64,000 nt of DNA from Maratus speciosus (GCA_963932465.1 OZ010790.1:350759087-350823086), one strand, 5' to 3'; shown: positions 22,540 to 34,493, counted from the first letter of the stretch. Notes: generated from the sequence alone by a model not told the origin. A program made the numbers and translations.

Positions 22540-24219
22540 CAACTCCGATTCAAAAAATTAGAATAATGAAAAGAAATACGGTCAAGGGAAATGAAAATCG
22601 AATTTATCAAATAAATAATCAACAATATCAAATATAAAGTACTATAATATGAATCTGCATATTTTGCAGATTATAAAAATGTAAGCACATTACAATGAAA
22701 TAGAAAATATATTTAAATCAGCTAACAACAAAAAATTCAAAATATTAGAATACTTTCTAACATGGTTCAAAAAATTAGAATAATGAAAATATATTGAACA
22801 TAATTTAAACTCTAAGTATTTTTACTTGCTAATCAGTACTTTGTTGCATCACCCTTAGCTTTAATGACAGCTCTTAAACGTTCTGGCATGTTTTTAACTA
22901 AAGGTTCACAATGTTTTTTATCCAAATTCGCCCATATGCTCTTTATACTAGAAATAAGTTCTTTTTTGTCTCTAGGCGCAACTTCTTGAAGTCGTTTCTT
23001 CATAATTCCCCACAAATTCTCGATAGGATTTAGATCGGGTGAGTTTGCAGGCCAAGGGAGTACAGGTATGTCCTTATCTTTGAGCCATTTAGTTGTTGAT
23101 TTGGAAGTGTGGGGAGAAGCTAAATCTTGCTGAAACAAGAAATCGTCATCACATAAATCCTCAGCTGAAGGAATCATGAAATGTTCAAGAATTTCTTTAT
23201 AGACTTCTGAATTGACTGTTGTGGAAACAATACACAACCTGCCTATGCCTTCAGCAGTCATGCAGCCCCATACCATAACAGAGGTCGCAAATTTAACCGA
23301 ACGTTTTAAACATTCTTTCTTATAAGCTTCATGTTTGAGTCTCCAGACACGTATACCTTGATTTCCGTGAGACACACAAAACACACTTTCATCGCTGAAA
23401 AGTATCTTTTTCCAATCGTCGTGATCCCAAAATAGCCTTTGTTTACACCATTTAACTCTAGCAGCCCTTTGCTTAGATGATAAGAATGGCTTTATCTTAG
23501 GCACACGTGATCTAAAACCTAATTTGCGAAGTCGTCGTAGTGTTGTAGATTTGGAGACATTTATATCCATTTCTTTCCATTTTCTATGCACATATCTCAC
23601 ACTCCGAAAACGATGTTTCTTCACAATCTTTTTCAATTGCCTTTCATCTCTTCTTGAAGTTACTGGCTTTCGACCACTTTTAAAGTGTTTATTTTGAAAA
23701 CACTTATTATTAGAATATTCTCTCAAAACTCTACTCACACTTGCTTGAGAGCATTTCACTTCTTTTGCTATAAAAAGTTGTGTTTTTCCTATTTCGTGCA
23801 AGTACACAATACGATATTTCACAGCCTCAGATAAATCGCTCTTTCGTCCCATATTAAGCAAATACTACGCTACAATCAAATGCCAAACGACTTTTCATTT
23901 TCAACGGAGCACATTTTATAGTCCCACAGATGTTAATCCCGCAGCCGTTCTCTCAACTTATAAGAAAAATTTGAATATTCAAATTTTTTGAACCATGCTA
24001 TCGAGGTATTCTATTTCTTTGAATTATTCTAATATTTTTTAAATAGTTAATTATTAATATATCAGATAAAAATAAATATTTATGTTATATTTATAAATGC
24101 TCTGAAGATAATTAGATACTTTTAATATATTTTTTCCTGGACGCAGTATGCAAATTGACGCGTTAGCAACATCAAACTCATTCTTTTTTACATTATTCTA
24201 ATTTTTTGAATCGGAGTTG
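22540..24219 (-). mobile_element. Complete Tc1-like transposon (1680 bp)
   Basis: Ends are perfect 29-bp inverted repeats starting CAACTCCGATTC, flanked on both sides by TA (22538-22539 and 24220-24221). A second copy of the binding-type sequence (TTCAAAAAATTAGAATAATG) lies inside the left end at 22766, 217 bp in. A related 'catggttcaaaaaatt' lies inside the right end near 23983-23998. This is the IR/DR arrangement, with two transposase sites per end. The single gene inside is open and has all catalytic residues, so the copy may be autonomous. Confidence 0.97.
22833..23861 (-). CDS. Tc1-family DD34E transposase, intact
   Basis: Cut-and-paste transposase expected to bind the flanking inverted repeats in the nucleus and move the element into TA sites. 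The 342-residue length is normal for Tc1 proteins. Residues 11-50 form a first helix-turn-helix ('KTQLFIAKEVKCSQASVSRV'), residues 63-66 are a GRKP AT-hook-like linker, and residues 72-116 form a second helix-turn-helix. The DDE domain shows D157 in 'ILFSDES', D246 in 'FLFQQDLASPH' and E281 in 'NSPDLNPIENLWG', with exactly 34 residues between the last two. A second Met at residue 4 ('MGRKS') may be the true start, as many relatives begin there. No frameshift or stop is present, unlike every other transposase in the window. Whether it is expressed cannot be told from sequence. Confidence 0.97.
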   Translation of the reverse strand: MLNMGRKSDLSEAVKYRIVYLHEIGKTQLFIAKEVKCSQASVSRVLREYSNNKCFQNKHFKSGRKPVTSRRDERQLKKIVKKHRFRSVRYVHRKWKEMDINVSKSTTLRRLRKLGFRSRVPKIKPFLSSKQRAARVKWCKQRLFWDHDDWKKILFSDESVFCVSHGNQGIRVWRLKHEAYKKECLKRSVKFATSVMVWGCMTAEGIGRLCIVSTTVNSEVYKEILEHFMIPSAEDLCDDDFLFQQDLASPHTSKSTTKWLKDKDIPVLPWPANSPDLNPIENLWGIMKKRLQEVAPRDKKELISSIKSIWANLDKKHCEPLVKNMPERLRAVIKAKGDATKY

Positions 24220-24303
24220 TAGCATCATCTATATTTATATCTATATCATTATGTCAAGCAATGTGTGTAAATAAGTCTACATATCTGGTGTTTCGTAAAT
24301 ATA

Positions 24304-25637
24304 CACTGGCCTCCAAAAGTTAAGGGAAAGTGACCGAATGCTTTCGATTATACACGGTTTGTCGAATATCTATTGAAATTCTTGACGAATTGTCTTCAAG
24401 TTCGAGGATTGAAAAACATGTTTGAATTAATATTTTGCAGTGAATATTTAATTGCGTGGTAATTATGGACCATCGTAAAATATATTAATAAAATACTGTT
24501 TGCATTCACCTATGTAACAGAAAATGTTCAAAAGGATCTGTCACTGTAGCAGGTGACTATATTGGTCCCGTTTAACGTTTGTGTGCATTTCCATAAGGGT
24601 AGCATGTATATTCCTGAAGGAGTTAACGTATCTAATAAAAATTCAAATGTCTTTTGTTTATTGCATACAGAGTTTTCAACGAAATTTAAGACCATTTTCC
24701 AAAAAAACATGAAAAAGATTAGTTGAAACAGTATGCTACAATTGTAATTAGAATATAGATATACTCGTATTTACTATTTGATGGAATAAGGACATTTGTA
24801 TAAAATAATTTTAACTGCACATGAGTGAAATAATACAAAATTTTTATTTCATAATTTGGTACTCATCTACTTAGGGCAACTTATATAAAAAGTCCAGTCA
24901 AATATTGTGAAAATTACGAAATAATCAGTGAGATTATTGACAAATTGTGAAAAATCCCGTATAATAAGGATATGTTTAAAAAGCAACACACTATATCTCC
25001 CTTATCTTCCTTTTCGAGACCTTTGAAGCATGTTTTATAAGTTGCCCTAAATAGTTGACTATCAAATTACGAAATAAAAATTTTGGAATTTTTCAAGCAG
25101 ACGCAGTTAAAAATTATTTCATATGAATGTCTACATATCATACAATACTCAATAAATTAATGTTTTAATTTCAGTACTCGTTTCCACGGTTCGTTTTAAA
25201 TTTCCTCAAAATGGTGCTAAATTGTATTGAAAACTGTGTATTCTATAAGCAGAAAACATTTAATTTCTTTATAGAAACTTTAATACTTTCACGATATACT
25301 TTCACGATATTCTTTCATATTTTCCTGTTATGCTTACACATACACAAAAGTTAAACAGGACACACATCATCCGTTGCTACAGTGACATGTAATTTTGAGC
25401 ACAACTGTTTCATTTTTCTGTTACATGCATGAACGCAAATATTATTTTATTATTAAATTTATTATTGGCCGTCTAATTTTTACCTCGACTAAATTTACGC
25501 TGAAAAATATGGAGTCAAACCTGTTTTTACATCCTCGAAGTTCAAGGGCATTCATAAAGAATTTCAGTAGATATTCGTCAAAACCCTGTACAATCGAAAG
25601 CATCCGGTCACTGTCTCTTAACTTTTGAAGTACAGTG
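24304..25637. mobile_element. 1.3-kb fold-back element, copy A
   Basis: Starts CACTGGCCTCCAAAAGTTAA just after TA (24302-24303). The last half is the inverted complement of the first: for example 'gtgaccgaatgctttcgatt' at the left pairs with 'aatcgaaagcatccggtcac' at the right, and 'aactgcacatgagtgaaata' near the middle pairs with its partner near 25100. Arms of about 620 bp meet near 24960 with a small loop. Arm identity is roughly 75-80%. The right end is eroded and abuts the Tc1-like end at 25633. TA flanks and the end sequence suggest a non-autonomous Tc1/mariner-type element. No coding frame. Confidence 0.88.
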
Positions 25638-26660
25638 CTGGACAAACGCTTAGGACCATCAACAAAAACAGAAAAGCTCTTACTTTTAATGAAAAAACAA
25701 TATAATTGCATAGGTATACAAATAAAGTTATACAACTTTTGGTAGTTGTTTTAAATTACAATAATATATTTTAAAAAATAAGTCAAAATTATTTTCTAGA
25801 TTATACAATTTGGTGGAAAAATATTTAGGACCAGTATATTTAAAATCTTAATCACACATATAAATGATTTGTCCATTAATTTTTAGTACTTTGTTTGTTT
25901 CCCCTTTGTACTGTTGACTTTCAAAAGCAGCTTTGGGAAGGGTGTGGCGATGTATTTACATGTGGAAATGGGTATTTGTTCTCATGTTTCAAAAATGGTT
26001 CCTTTCGGTTCAACAATCATAGTAAACTTCTTTCTGTACTGATGTAAACTTGACGAACCAAGAGTCGCGCATGTTTCCTGTAGAATTTATGTCAGAACTT
26101 TTAGCTGGAATGTTTAAAGTTTTTATGTTGTTTGCAGATAACCTATATGATGTTGACACAGACTTGGGAATATAAGCGTTATCTTGAAGCAATATCAAAT
26201 TCTGATCCATAAGATCATATATAAGTGAAACAAAATTATTAAAAGTAACATATTGATAGTCAACGGAGTTTATCTATGCCTCGGTGAAAACCAATCTTGT
26301 TTTTTCTTTTGCATTAAAGTCTGCCCAAATCACAACTAAACCATCACCTTGTACACATTTTGGAAGCAGATATTGGTAGCACTTGGTAAATCATGCCAGT
26401 AATATCTTAAATCATCTGTACCATCAAGGGAGAATATTTTTTCCTTAGTAAAATCCAATTAGTGACATGGACTGAATTTTAAGACTTTGGGAGATACGAA
26501 TTTTTGTTTTGCTTCAATGTGATGCTTTTGTAGTTCTGGCTTGGCTTTTAATATAGCATAATTCCAGCATTTGGCACGTTTTAACACATTTATAGGAGTT
26601 CTGGAAGTTACTGAGGGTTCTAGAAAAGATTTCCTATTACAAGAGTAAGCACTATCTTAA
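25633..26660 (-). mobile_element. Dead Tc1-like element, one end visible
   Basis: A terminal sequence CAGTGCTGGACAAACG then 'ttaggacca' starts at 25633 after TA. A second 'ttaggacca' preceded by 'tggtggaaaaata' lies at about 25812-25840, resembling the inner direct repeat of Tc1 elements. The transposase relic lies on the minus strand behind it. The opposite end was not found; the large palindrome begins at 26696, so the end may be deleted. Confidence 0.75.
25872..26660 (-). pseudogene. Tc1-like transposase pseudogene
   Basis: Minus-strand pieces follow the Tc1 order: 'RTPINVLKRAKCWNYAIL', 'WHDLPSATNICFQ', 'VMV', and finally a 66-residue frame (26210-26010) with 'LLQDNAYIPKSV' and 'IPAKSSDINSTGN'. 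In functional relatives these last blocks read '..QDNA..H.....' and 'WPAKSPDLNPIEN'. The third catalytic residue (E) is replaced by G, the block normally holding the first D is shortened, and several stops and frameshifts occur. It cannot make an active enzyme. It is a different lineage from the intact copy at 22.8 kb. Confidence 0.85.
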
Positions 26661-26695
26661 ACCGCCAGTTTAATAATATTCCGTTTACACCGTTT

Positions 26696-29465
26696 CGCAA
26701 AGAATTCTTGGTACTGTTACGCTAGCCGGGTGCAAATCTCGCCAATAACTATTTTTCAACTCGCCAGTTAGCATTTATTTTTTCGAGTGGTAAATTAAAA
26801 CATTGCTTCGAAGTTGAAATTAAATGTCATCGTTTGTTACATCATTTAATATTTGGCCAGATGCTATATACGCACCCGGTTTGGCGTGATTTTTTTTTAC
26901 GAAAATTTGGCGAAATCCTCGTTTTCGAATACCAGTTACGTATGTATTTTTGGTACTACTTAGTTATCCCGTCGACCAAAAATCTATCACCACGCTATAA
27001 GATTTAATGCCAATAATGGTTGATCGTAAATGTCACATTCACTTGACTTTAAGCAAGTTACACGTCTTTACGCCATCAAGTGATTTTTATTTCGACGTTT
27101 TATTTGTATATTTATTAATGTTATACTATTTTCTTTGTTTTTTCGTTATTTAAAATAAAAATTATGTCAATTTGTATAATTTTGCGAGTGGTTTGGCGAT
27201 TTATATAATTTGTCAAAATGGGTCGATGGAATAGTAGTTAATTATTTTCTATTATTTTTTATTTCTAAAGGAAAATAACCAAAAAATAATTTACTATAGA
27301 ACAAAACAATTTGTGTAATTCAAAAAAGGATAATAAAGTAAATAAACATTTATTATTAAATAAACAACAATAGCCGGGTTACTATGTCAACCAAAATAAT
27401 GCCATTTTGGAGCCAATTAGGTACCCCGGTGCGTATATGACATCTGTGCCTAATACTTTTCTTTTCATTTCGTTTAAAAAAAAATAAAGAAGTGAAAGAC
27501 ATTTATTTTAAATATTTCTGTTTGTACTAAATAAAATGATAATGAAATACAAATTGAATTCTGAATAAAAGTAACATGATACATTTCTTAACATACATTT
27601 AAGGGATGCCAATCTTCTCGCCAAATTAGTTTAAAATTGTAACCTTTTCTAAAATCTGAAAAAAATATCTGTTTGATTAAAATTTGAGTTGCCATCATTA
27701 GAAAAAAAGTATTTAAATTAGAAAAAAAATTAATATTTCGAAAACTGATTCGAATTTTAAAATTCTAATACCAGTTTTGAGATCTGTGGATCAATACGGA
27801 TTTTTGTTGTTAATTTCATCGCAAAGTATTCCATATTTTAGGAGAAATAGCCGTGAAACTGATTTAGTCGTCTAATCAGTCGTTTCAAAGAATCGTTTCA
27901 TAAATTTGTTTCATTAGGATTTTATATATATAGGGTAGATATAATATATGATTTATATATGGGTTTATTTTACTTTAAACGTTTTAAGAATTAATACACG
28001 TTTCCGTTTGCAATATTTTACAAAAGTCAAACTAAGACAGATCTGTTTGAAAACTGGTTTGTTGGTAGTATTTTATAGAAAGACTATCACACTAACATGA
28101 AATACGGAGAGAATACAGTGGTTGTGATAAAATCAACTTTTTAGGGAAACACATGGGGAAGTACAAAAAACGATTGCTGCTATATCTTCACTATATATAT
28201 ATAATCCTAAGGAAACGGATATTATGAAACGAATTTATGTAACGATTCTATGAAATGACTGATTAAACAACTGATTATGTTTCATGGCAATTTATCCTAA
28301 AATACGAAATACTTTGCGATAAAATTAACACCATAAATCCGCATTGAACCGAGGATCTCAAAACTGGTATTAGAATTTATAAATTCGAATTAGTTTTCGA
28401 AATATTAATTTTTTTTTTCTAATTTTATATACTTTTCTCTAATGATGGCAACTCAAATTTTAATCATAACAGATATTATTTTTTTTCATAGTTTAGAAAA
28501 GGTTACTATTTTAAACAAATTTGGCGACCAGTTTGGCCTCCCTTAAACATATGCTAAGAAAGGAATCATGTTACTTTTATTCATAATTCAATTTGTATTT
28601 CATTAACATTTTATTTAATATAAACTGAACCATTCAAAATAAATGGCTTTCACTTCATTCTTTTTTTTAAATCGAAATGAAAAGAAAAATATTAGGCGCA
28701 GATGTCATATACGCACCGGGGTACCTAATTGGCGCCCAAATGGCATTATTTTGGTTGACATGGTAAGCCGGCTATTGTTGTTTATTTAATAATAAATGTT
28801 TATTTACTTTATTTTCGTTTTTTAAACTACATAAATTGTTTTCTTCTACAGTGGGTTATGTTTTTGGTTATTTTCTTTTAAAAATAATAGAAAATAATTA
28901 AAAAATACGGTTCTACTTAGTTTTTCAGTCGACCATTTCGCCAAATTACATAAATCGCCAAACCACTCGCCAAATTATACAAATTGACGTAATTTTTATT
29001 TTAAATAACGAAAGAACAAATAAAATACTATAACATTAATAAATACACAAATAAAACGTCGAAATAAAAATCACTTGATGACGCAAAGGTGTGGACTTGC
29101 TTAAAGTCAAGTGAATGTGACATTTACGATCAACCATTATTGGCATTTAATCTTATAATTTGGTGATAGATTTTTGGAAGACGGGACATCTAAGTAGTAC
29201 CAAAAATACACATGTAACTGGTATTCGAAAACGAGGTTTTCGGCAAATTTTGGTAAAAAAAAAAAAAAAAAAAATCACGCCAAACCCGGTGCGTATATGA
29301 CATCTGGCCAAATATTAAATGGTGTAACAAACCATGGCTTTAAATTTCAACTTCAAAGCAATGTTTTAATTTACCACTCGAAAAAAATGTTAACTGGCGA
29401 TTTGAAAAAAAGCTATTGGCGAGATTTGCACTCGGCTAGCGTAACAGTACTAAGAATTCTTTGCG
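26696..29465. repeat. 2.77-kb palindrome (nested fold-back)
   Basis: The left edge 'cgcaaagaattcttggtact' and right edge 'agtactaagaattctttgcg' are complementary. Pairing continues inward through 'gttacgctagcc', 'aatatttggccagatg', 'gtaccccggtgcgtatatga' and 'ccagttttgagatc' to an apex at about 27950-28185. Arms are about 1.25 kb with a loop of about 230 bp. Inside each arm the motif 'gcgtatatgacatctg' occurs twice in opposite orientation (26858 and 27431; 28700 and 29291), so smaller inverted repeats are nested. No target duplication or transposase was found. Open frames in it (for example 29297-29581) are by-products of the repeat. Confidence 0.92.
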
Positions 29466-29556
29466 ACCATGGCAACTTTTATGTAGTTTTATTCGAATAT
29501 TTTTTTATTTTTTTAATCAAAATGGAAAACTTTCGGCACAGATGTCATATGCGGAC

Positions 29557-29722
29557 CAATATTGGCGCGATTTTTTTCTGACGCCAATGTCATATACGCA
29601 ACGGGTACTTAACTGGCGCCATAGTATCGTTATTTTGCTTGGTTTGGTAAACCGGATGCTGTTGTTTATGCTGTTGATGTTTTCCCCAAATTAGCGTCGG
29701 AAAAAAATCGCGCCAATATGGG
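29557..29722. mobile_element. Small MITE-like inverted repeat (about 165 bp)
   Basis: The left arm 'ccaatattggcgcgattt' plus 'ttttctgacgc' is complementary to the right arm 'gcgtcggaaaaaaatcgcg' plus 'ccaatatgg'. The interior (29586-29670) is a diverged direct copy of part of the neighbouring palindrome (28700-28795), including 'catatacgca', 'ggcgcc' and 'ctgttgttta'. Confidence 0.8.
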
Positions 29723-29756
29723 GCCGTATATGATATCTGGGCCAAAGTTTCATATG

Positions 29757-29975
29757 GAAAGCGAGGGGATCAGAGTGTATTTAATTATGACAGTTACATG
29801 ACTTGGACTATTATAATATAGATGAAATGATGGCGATAGAATAATATTTGGCGACTTATCACCTGTACCTGACTAACATTAAAGTGCCAAAATGGCACCT
29901 GGAATATAAAAAGCGAAGTGATTCGCCCCGAACTGTTGATGATAGTCACATGACTTAGGCTATTGTTATAGAAAT
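29757..29975 (+). repeat. Dimeric repeat, unit about 152 bp
   Basis: 'aaagcgaggggatc' then 'gacagttacatgacttgg' (29789) recurs as 'aaagcgaagtgattc' then 'gatagtcacatgactta' (29941). Confidence 0.65.
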
Positions 29976-30279
29976 TGTTTTAAAATACCTGGAGACAAAG
30001 ACTCCGTGCACTTAATTCCTTTTATTTTAGGTTCTTTTCAAACGTTTAACTGATCCTCTTTAATCAAACACGAAAACAAACATTGGATGTCTTAACAGCA
30101 ACAGATTCGGCCTTAATTTTTTGAAATCAAAGGAAATTGAATGGACGCCCGTTTACATGGATATCTGCACAGCTTTCTTCAGTATTATTCAATCTTCTAT
30201 AATATTTTTTAAACCCATCAGATTAGCGTGTTTTTAAATTCTGCGGTGTCTGAACGGGGGGTTGGCGAGTGTAGCTTGC

Positions 30280-30298
30280 AGGGGGCAGAGCCCCCTAG
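30280..30298 (+). mobile_element. Possible Helitron-like 3' terminus
   Basis: A GC-rich hairpin AGGGGGC/GCCCCCT with a 3-base loop ends in CTAG followed by T, preceded by 'ggcgagtgtagcttgc'. GC-rich hairpins ending in CTAG|T are seen at the 3' ends of some Helitron-like elements. The hairpin overlaps the CTAG and does not lie about 10 bases before it as in the other two Helitrons here, so the assignment is tentative. No 5' end was located. Confidence 0.35.
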
Positions 30299-30784
30299 TA
30301 TCTATATAATTTTTTAATTCGCCTAAATATGTTAAAAATCAGATAAATAAAAATAATAATTCTGTATAGGGAATTTAATACCACAAGAGTGAAAAGCTCA
30401 AATATAAAACTTTATAAAAGAGATTAAAACCTTACAATGTATTAAAAAAACAAAGTTGTTTTTATAAAACAATATATTATTAAAATATATATATCGTAAA
30501 TTTTAAAGTATGTAAGATGCACTTTTTAACACTTTCCAACTTAGTTCAAAAATGTTTATGAATTGGCTTTGTGTGGCCGTCTGTCTGTCTGAACTTTAAC
30601 TTACGTAAAAATTGGTTACATGCAAAAATAAATTCCATTTTTCTAATAAATGGTGTAAGTGTTTTTATACGTATTGTATGAACCTGGTAATGCAGACTTT
30701 TGAATATTATTTTCAACACTTTCAAAAAGTAGTATATTACATTTAATTAAAGTGTAAACAACATAGTTTTTTATTCGATTTAAA

Positions 30785-31048
30785 ATGGATAGTTTTGCGC
30801 CAAATAATCATCATTTGCGGGAGGTTTTGTGCATACTTTTACAATTTAAAGAAAAGCGCTGCTGAATGTCATCGTTTACTTGTAGAAGCTTAGGGGGGAC
30901 AATCTTTTTCCTGTTACTATGGTGGTTCAGACAATTTAAAAGAGATTTATTCGACGTTGAAGACACAAAACGTGAAGATACACTAAACAAGTTTGAAGAT
31001 GAAAAATTGCAAGCATTAATGGATGAAGACAACACACAAAGGCAATAA
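30785..31048 (+). pseudogene. Mariner transposase N-terminal fragment
   Basis: Reading from the ATG at 30785 gives 'NHHLREVLCILLQFKEKR', a stop, then 'RQFKRDLFDVEDTKREDTL', 'KFEDEKLQALMDED' and 'NTQRQ'. In the alternative frame the gap is filled by 'AECHRLLVEA'. These match, in order, the helix-turn-helix start of mariner transposases ('LRE.LL..F...K.AAE.HR.L..AYG', 'WF.RFK.GDFD.ED..R.GRP..FED..L.ALLDED'). The fragment ends at a stop after about 85 codons; the catalytic DDD domain is absent. One nonsense change and frameshifts are present. No inverted repeats were found. Confidence 0.8.
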
Positions 31049-34000
31049 CAATACATTATTACTACAGTAATAAATACCACTATATTAATGTACTATATTT
31101 ATAAATAAACTCTTAACGTAATTTCTATCTAAACACGTAATTAAAAAAAAAAAAAATGGAACTTACTTTTGCATATACCGAATAGATTGGGATTACTATG
31201 AAATGGATACACAGTATTTAGCTCTATCTTCGCATGTTCGGTGTTGAAAATGAAATATGTTGCATTTAAACTTCATTTACAAGTCACTTCTGGTAATGCA
31301 GATCTGAAGAATTTGATGGAAGGGAAAAAAGTTTCTATTACAATGTAATTTCGAGTTCCTTGGCCTCCAAAGTCGCAGACATTTTCGCATTATCTCCGTT
31401 TAGAGATCAACATGGGTCGAAATTTCAGGCCCGTAACCTTAAAAGTTCGTCCCTGGTCGTTTATATTTTTGCAGTTTACGCCCGGACCCATGCAAAAATC
31501 AGTAAAAACTAGCCTAAATCATGTAAAAGTCAATGAAATCCGGCCCGGCCCGACTCAATTTCAACAAAAAAAAAATCCGATTTTTATAACAGACAAGTAA
31601 GATTGTTTTAAAGAATATTGTATTCATATTTCTGGGAAAATTTAACCGTATATTTAAGATTACGATAAGTTTACAAGCCATAGAATACAGAAGAGCAAAA
31701 TTAATGATTCCTTAAACTCTTAGACTATTACATTAAAATGAAGACTTATCGCCAAAAAAGAAAAAAAAATGTAGTTCAGAATAAACGAAAACAAGTGGTT
31801 AAAACATCATAAATTTTGAAGCCGTATAATATCAAAAATGAGATTTTCGTATTTTTTAATTAAAAACGATTTTCATCTGCTCTGTACACCGGGCAATATA
31901 TCGCCATCTTTAATTTAGGCAGTCTGGTATAGTTCAAAAATAACAATAATAATTCATATTATTTATTTAAAATTACATATAATATATTTAATTTCACTTC
32001 AAACTGCCTAACAAAAAAAAAAAAAAAAAAAAGCTGGAGTCGGAGTCGTCTTGTTTTTTAGTGACTCCGACTCTGATCCTTTTGTTCAAAAATAGGGTTG
32101 ACTCCGATTCCGCAGACTTGTATCCATGTTATGAGAGGAACCCATTTGTATCTTCAGATCTTTCAGTGGGCAAATTTTGTGCAATGCAGCTGTTCCTCAT
32201 TAACTGTTTATGTATAAAGCCAAATTCTCCATTTTTCCAGATTCTCCATTCATCCAGATTCTCCAGAATCTCCATTTCATCTAACAACGATATCATACTG
32301 CCGACATAGAATGAAGACTCCAAGTACATCTAGGTGTTTTAGAGATGCTAGGATTTAAAATATTTCTGTTTAAGGAAATTGTATGAGGGAATTTAAGAAA
32401 TATAACTTACTAAAAAAACCTGTTCTTACTCTATTTTTAAAAAACGCGTTTGTTATCATAATGTGTTCATTTTAATGATTTTTAAAGGATTTTTCAAGCA
32501 GTTTATATCTTTCTTTTCTTTTAATAATTATAAACTTTCTTTAGTTATTCTAGGACGCAGATAAATTTATATAAAAAATGAAAACACCATAAATAAATAA
32601 CAAATTAAAAATGAAGAATTTATTATATCATTTTCATTATTATGTTAGCTGAATCCCTCTTCTTTTTTCTACAATCTCAGTCTTATGCAAAGTTTCTGAA
32701 ACAAATCATGATGCGTCATTTCGAAATTGCTTGAGGCTAAATAATTTCAAATGGGAAATTGAGCGAATGTGAAATATATCAGTAAATGAAGCTGCAGATG
32801 ATTGAAATTTGCCACACAAACATAATTTCTGTAAATGAAGGGAAAAATGGATTTAGCTTTGTGCGAAAGTTACATTAGGTTTTATTTTAATTGTGGTTTA
32901 TAGTGCATTTCTTCTAGTAATATTATTACATATTCTATTAAAATTGATTTTCAGCGTATTCCTTAATGATAAAATCTTGTTCTAGGCGTTTTATAAAATT
33001 CCTTCGATTATATTTTGCTCACCTGTGAACATATCTGCAACAAAATTACATAAGCATCCATTTAAGGATTGATTAAAATACAGCATACTAAATTGCGAGT
33101 ATAAATGGTCTCGGGGTTTAATGACAGGCATTAATATACATATTCTAAATGGTAATTGAAATTGAATGTATTTGATTCATTTTTCACGCGGAAAATAAAG
33201 ATAGAATATGTAAAAAATAAAAAATTTCCCTAAATGAGATATAACGAATTTGGTTTTATCTGCCTAAATTCGTCGATTAGGTGCTTACTCTACTAAAAAT
33301 TAAATATTATCAAGGAGCTTTATATTACTTTATCTGTTACTTGTTTTAGTATTTTCCCTCTGTAATAATATGCGCTTTTCATAAATTGAAACCTTTTGAA
33401 ATAGTAATAAGGTACCTATTATTATAGAGAATAAATACTTGCAATATAGTAAATATATTTAACGAAAACAAATAACACCAATCAACGCGAAAATTAAGTT
33501 GGTACAAATAAAATTAAATGAATCAAGATCTTTGTATGAGAAATGCTGAAAGAAAGTATTTTCAAGTGAAAAATAAGGAATCTACTATACTCTATAACCA
33601 TTTTTATGTGTAAAATTTTAAATTCAAAATATTGATCTAAATTAGTGATTAAGAATTTAATTCTCATCTAAATTTTTAAAAATGGGTTTTATACTACGTA
33701 AATATTGAAATATATATAGTTGATTTAGCAAAATATGAAACTAATATCTTAATATTTTTGTACACAACTTGTTTTTTTTTTTTGTTTTTTTTTTAAATAT
33801 CTAAATTAATTACAGTGTGGAAATACAAATGATGCAAAAACACATACTAAATAATAAAATATTTTAAAATTAATAGATAAATAAAACTTTCGCGGTTGAT
33901 TTTAATTAAATTCATTACATAGATTCAATTTATATATAAATACAGATGTGCAAAATATATTTACACAAAATAAAATATTTTGGAAGTTCTGAACATTTAA

Positions 34001-34235
34001 AAAAATTGTGATATAGAACAGCATGGGGGCAATTGCTCAAAAGAGCATGTTTGAAGTTAACGAATCGTGCAAGCTACTTAACGTAAATAAAAATTATAAT
34101 ATTGCCACTCTAGAAAATTATCTACTTATTTATTTGGTGATAATATTTTGTTAACACAATGTTTAATCTTGAATTAGGTGTAAAAATTGAGAATTTAACA
34201 ATTTTGTACAAAATTATGAGGGCCAAAGAAAATTA
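31049..34235. other. No gene recognised
   Basis: AT-rich DNA. Small islands stand out: a G+C-richer stretch at 31420-31560 with 'ccggcccggcccgac', and 'ggagtcggagtc' opposite 'gactccgactc' at 32035-32120, which can pair. An 18-base A run lies near 32015. None is assignable to a family. Confidence 0.5.
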
Positions 34236-34493
34236 AAAAGTCCTTCCGGCCAGTGCCGGGAGGAAGAGGTAGCTTTCATAATCCTTATTTAAAAAAAGCC
34301 AACTTATATCATGCAAACACACGAAGCTCAATTTAGTGGAAACCGAATATAGGAGATTCAATACTAATTTTTATCAATATAATGAATGAGAATTTCGCGA
34401 AATTAGTCAGCTTTATCCAAGCTGCTTTTCTTTAAAGTAACTTATATTTGGCTGCCAAATTCGGCAATTTCTTAAAGTGCCTGTAATTTTAAG

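Noticed and set aside
29297..29694. Two overlapping plus-strand frames of 94 and 77 residues
   Set aside because: They lie in the arm of the 2.77-kb palindrome and the adjoining repeat and are not maintained in the opposite arm.
32035..32330. 'ggagtcggagtc' and facing 'gactccgactc' words with a 66-residue minus-strand frame
   Set aside because: Simple-sequence bias explains the frame; the inverted words are short and no element ends were found.
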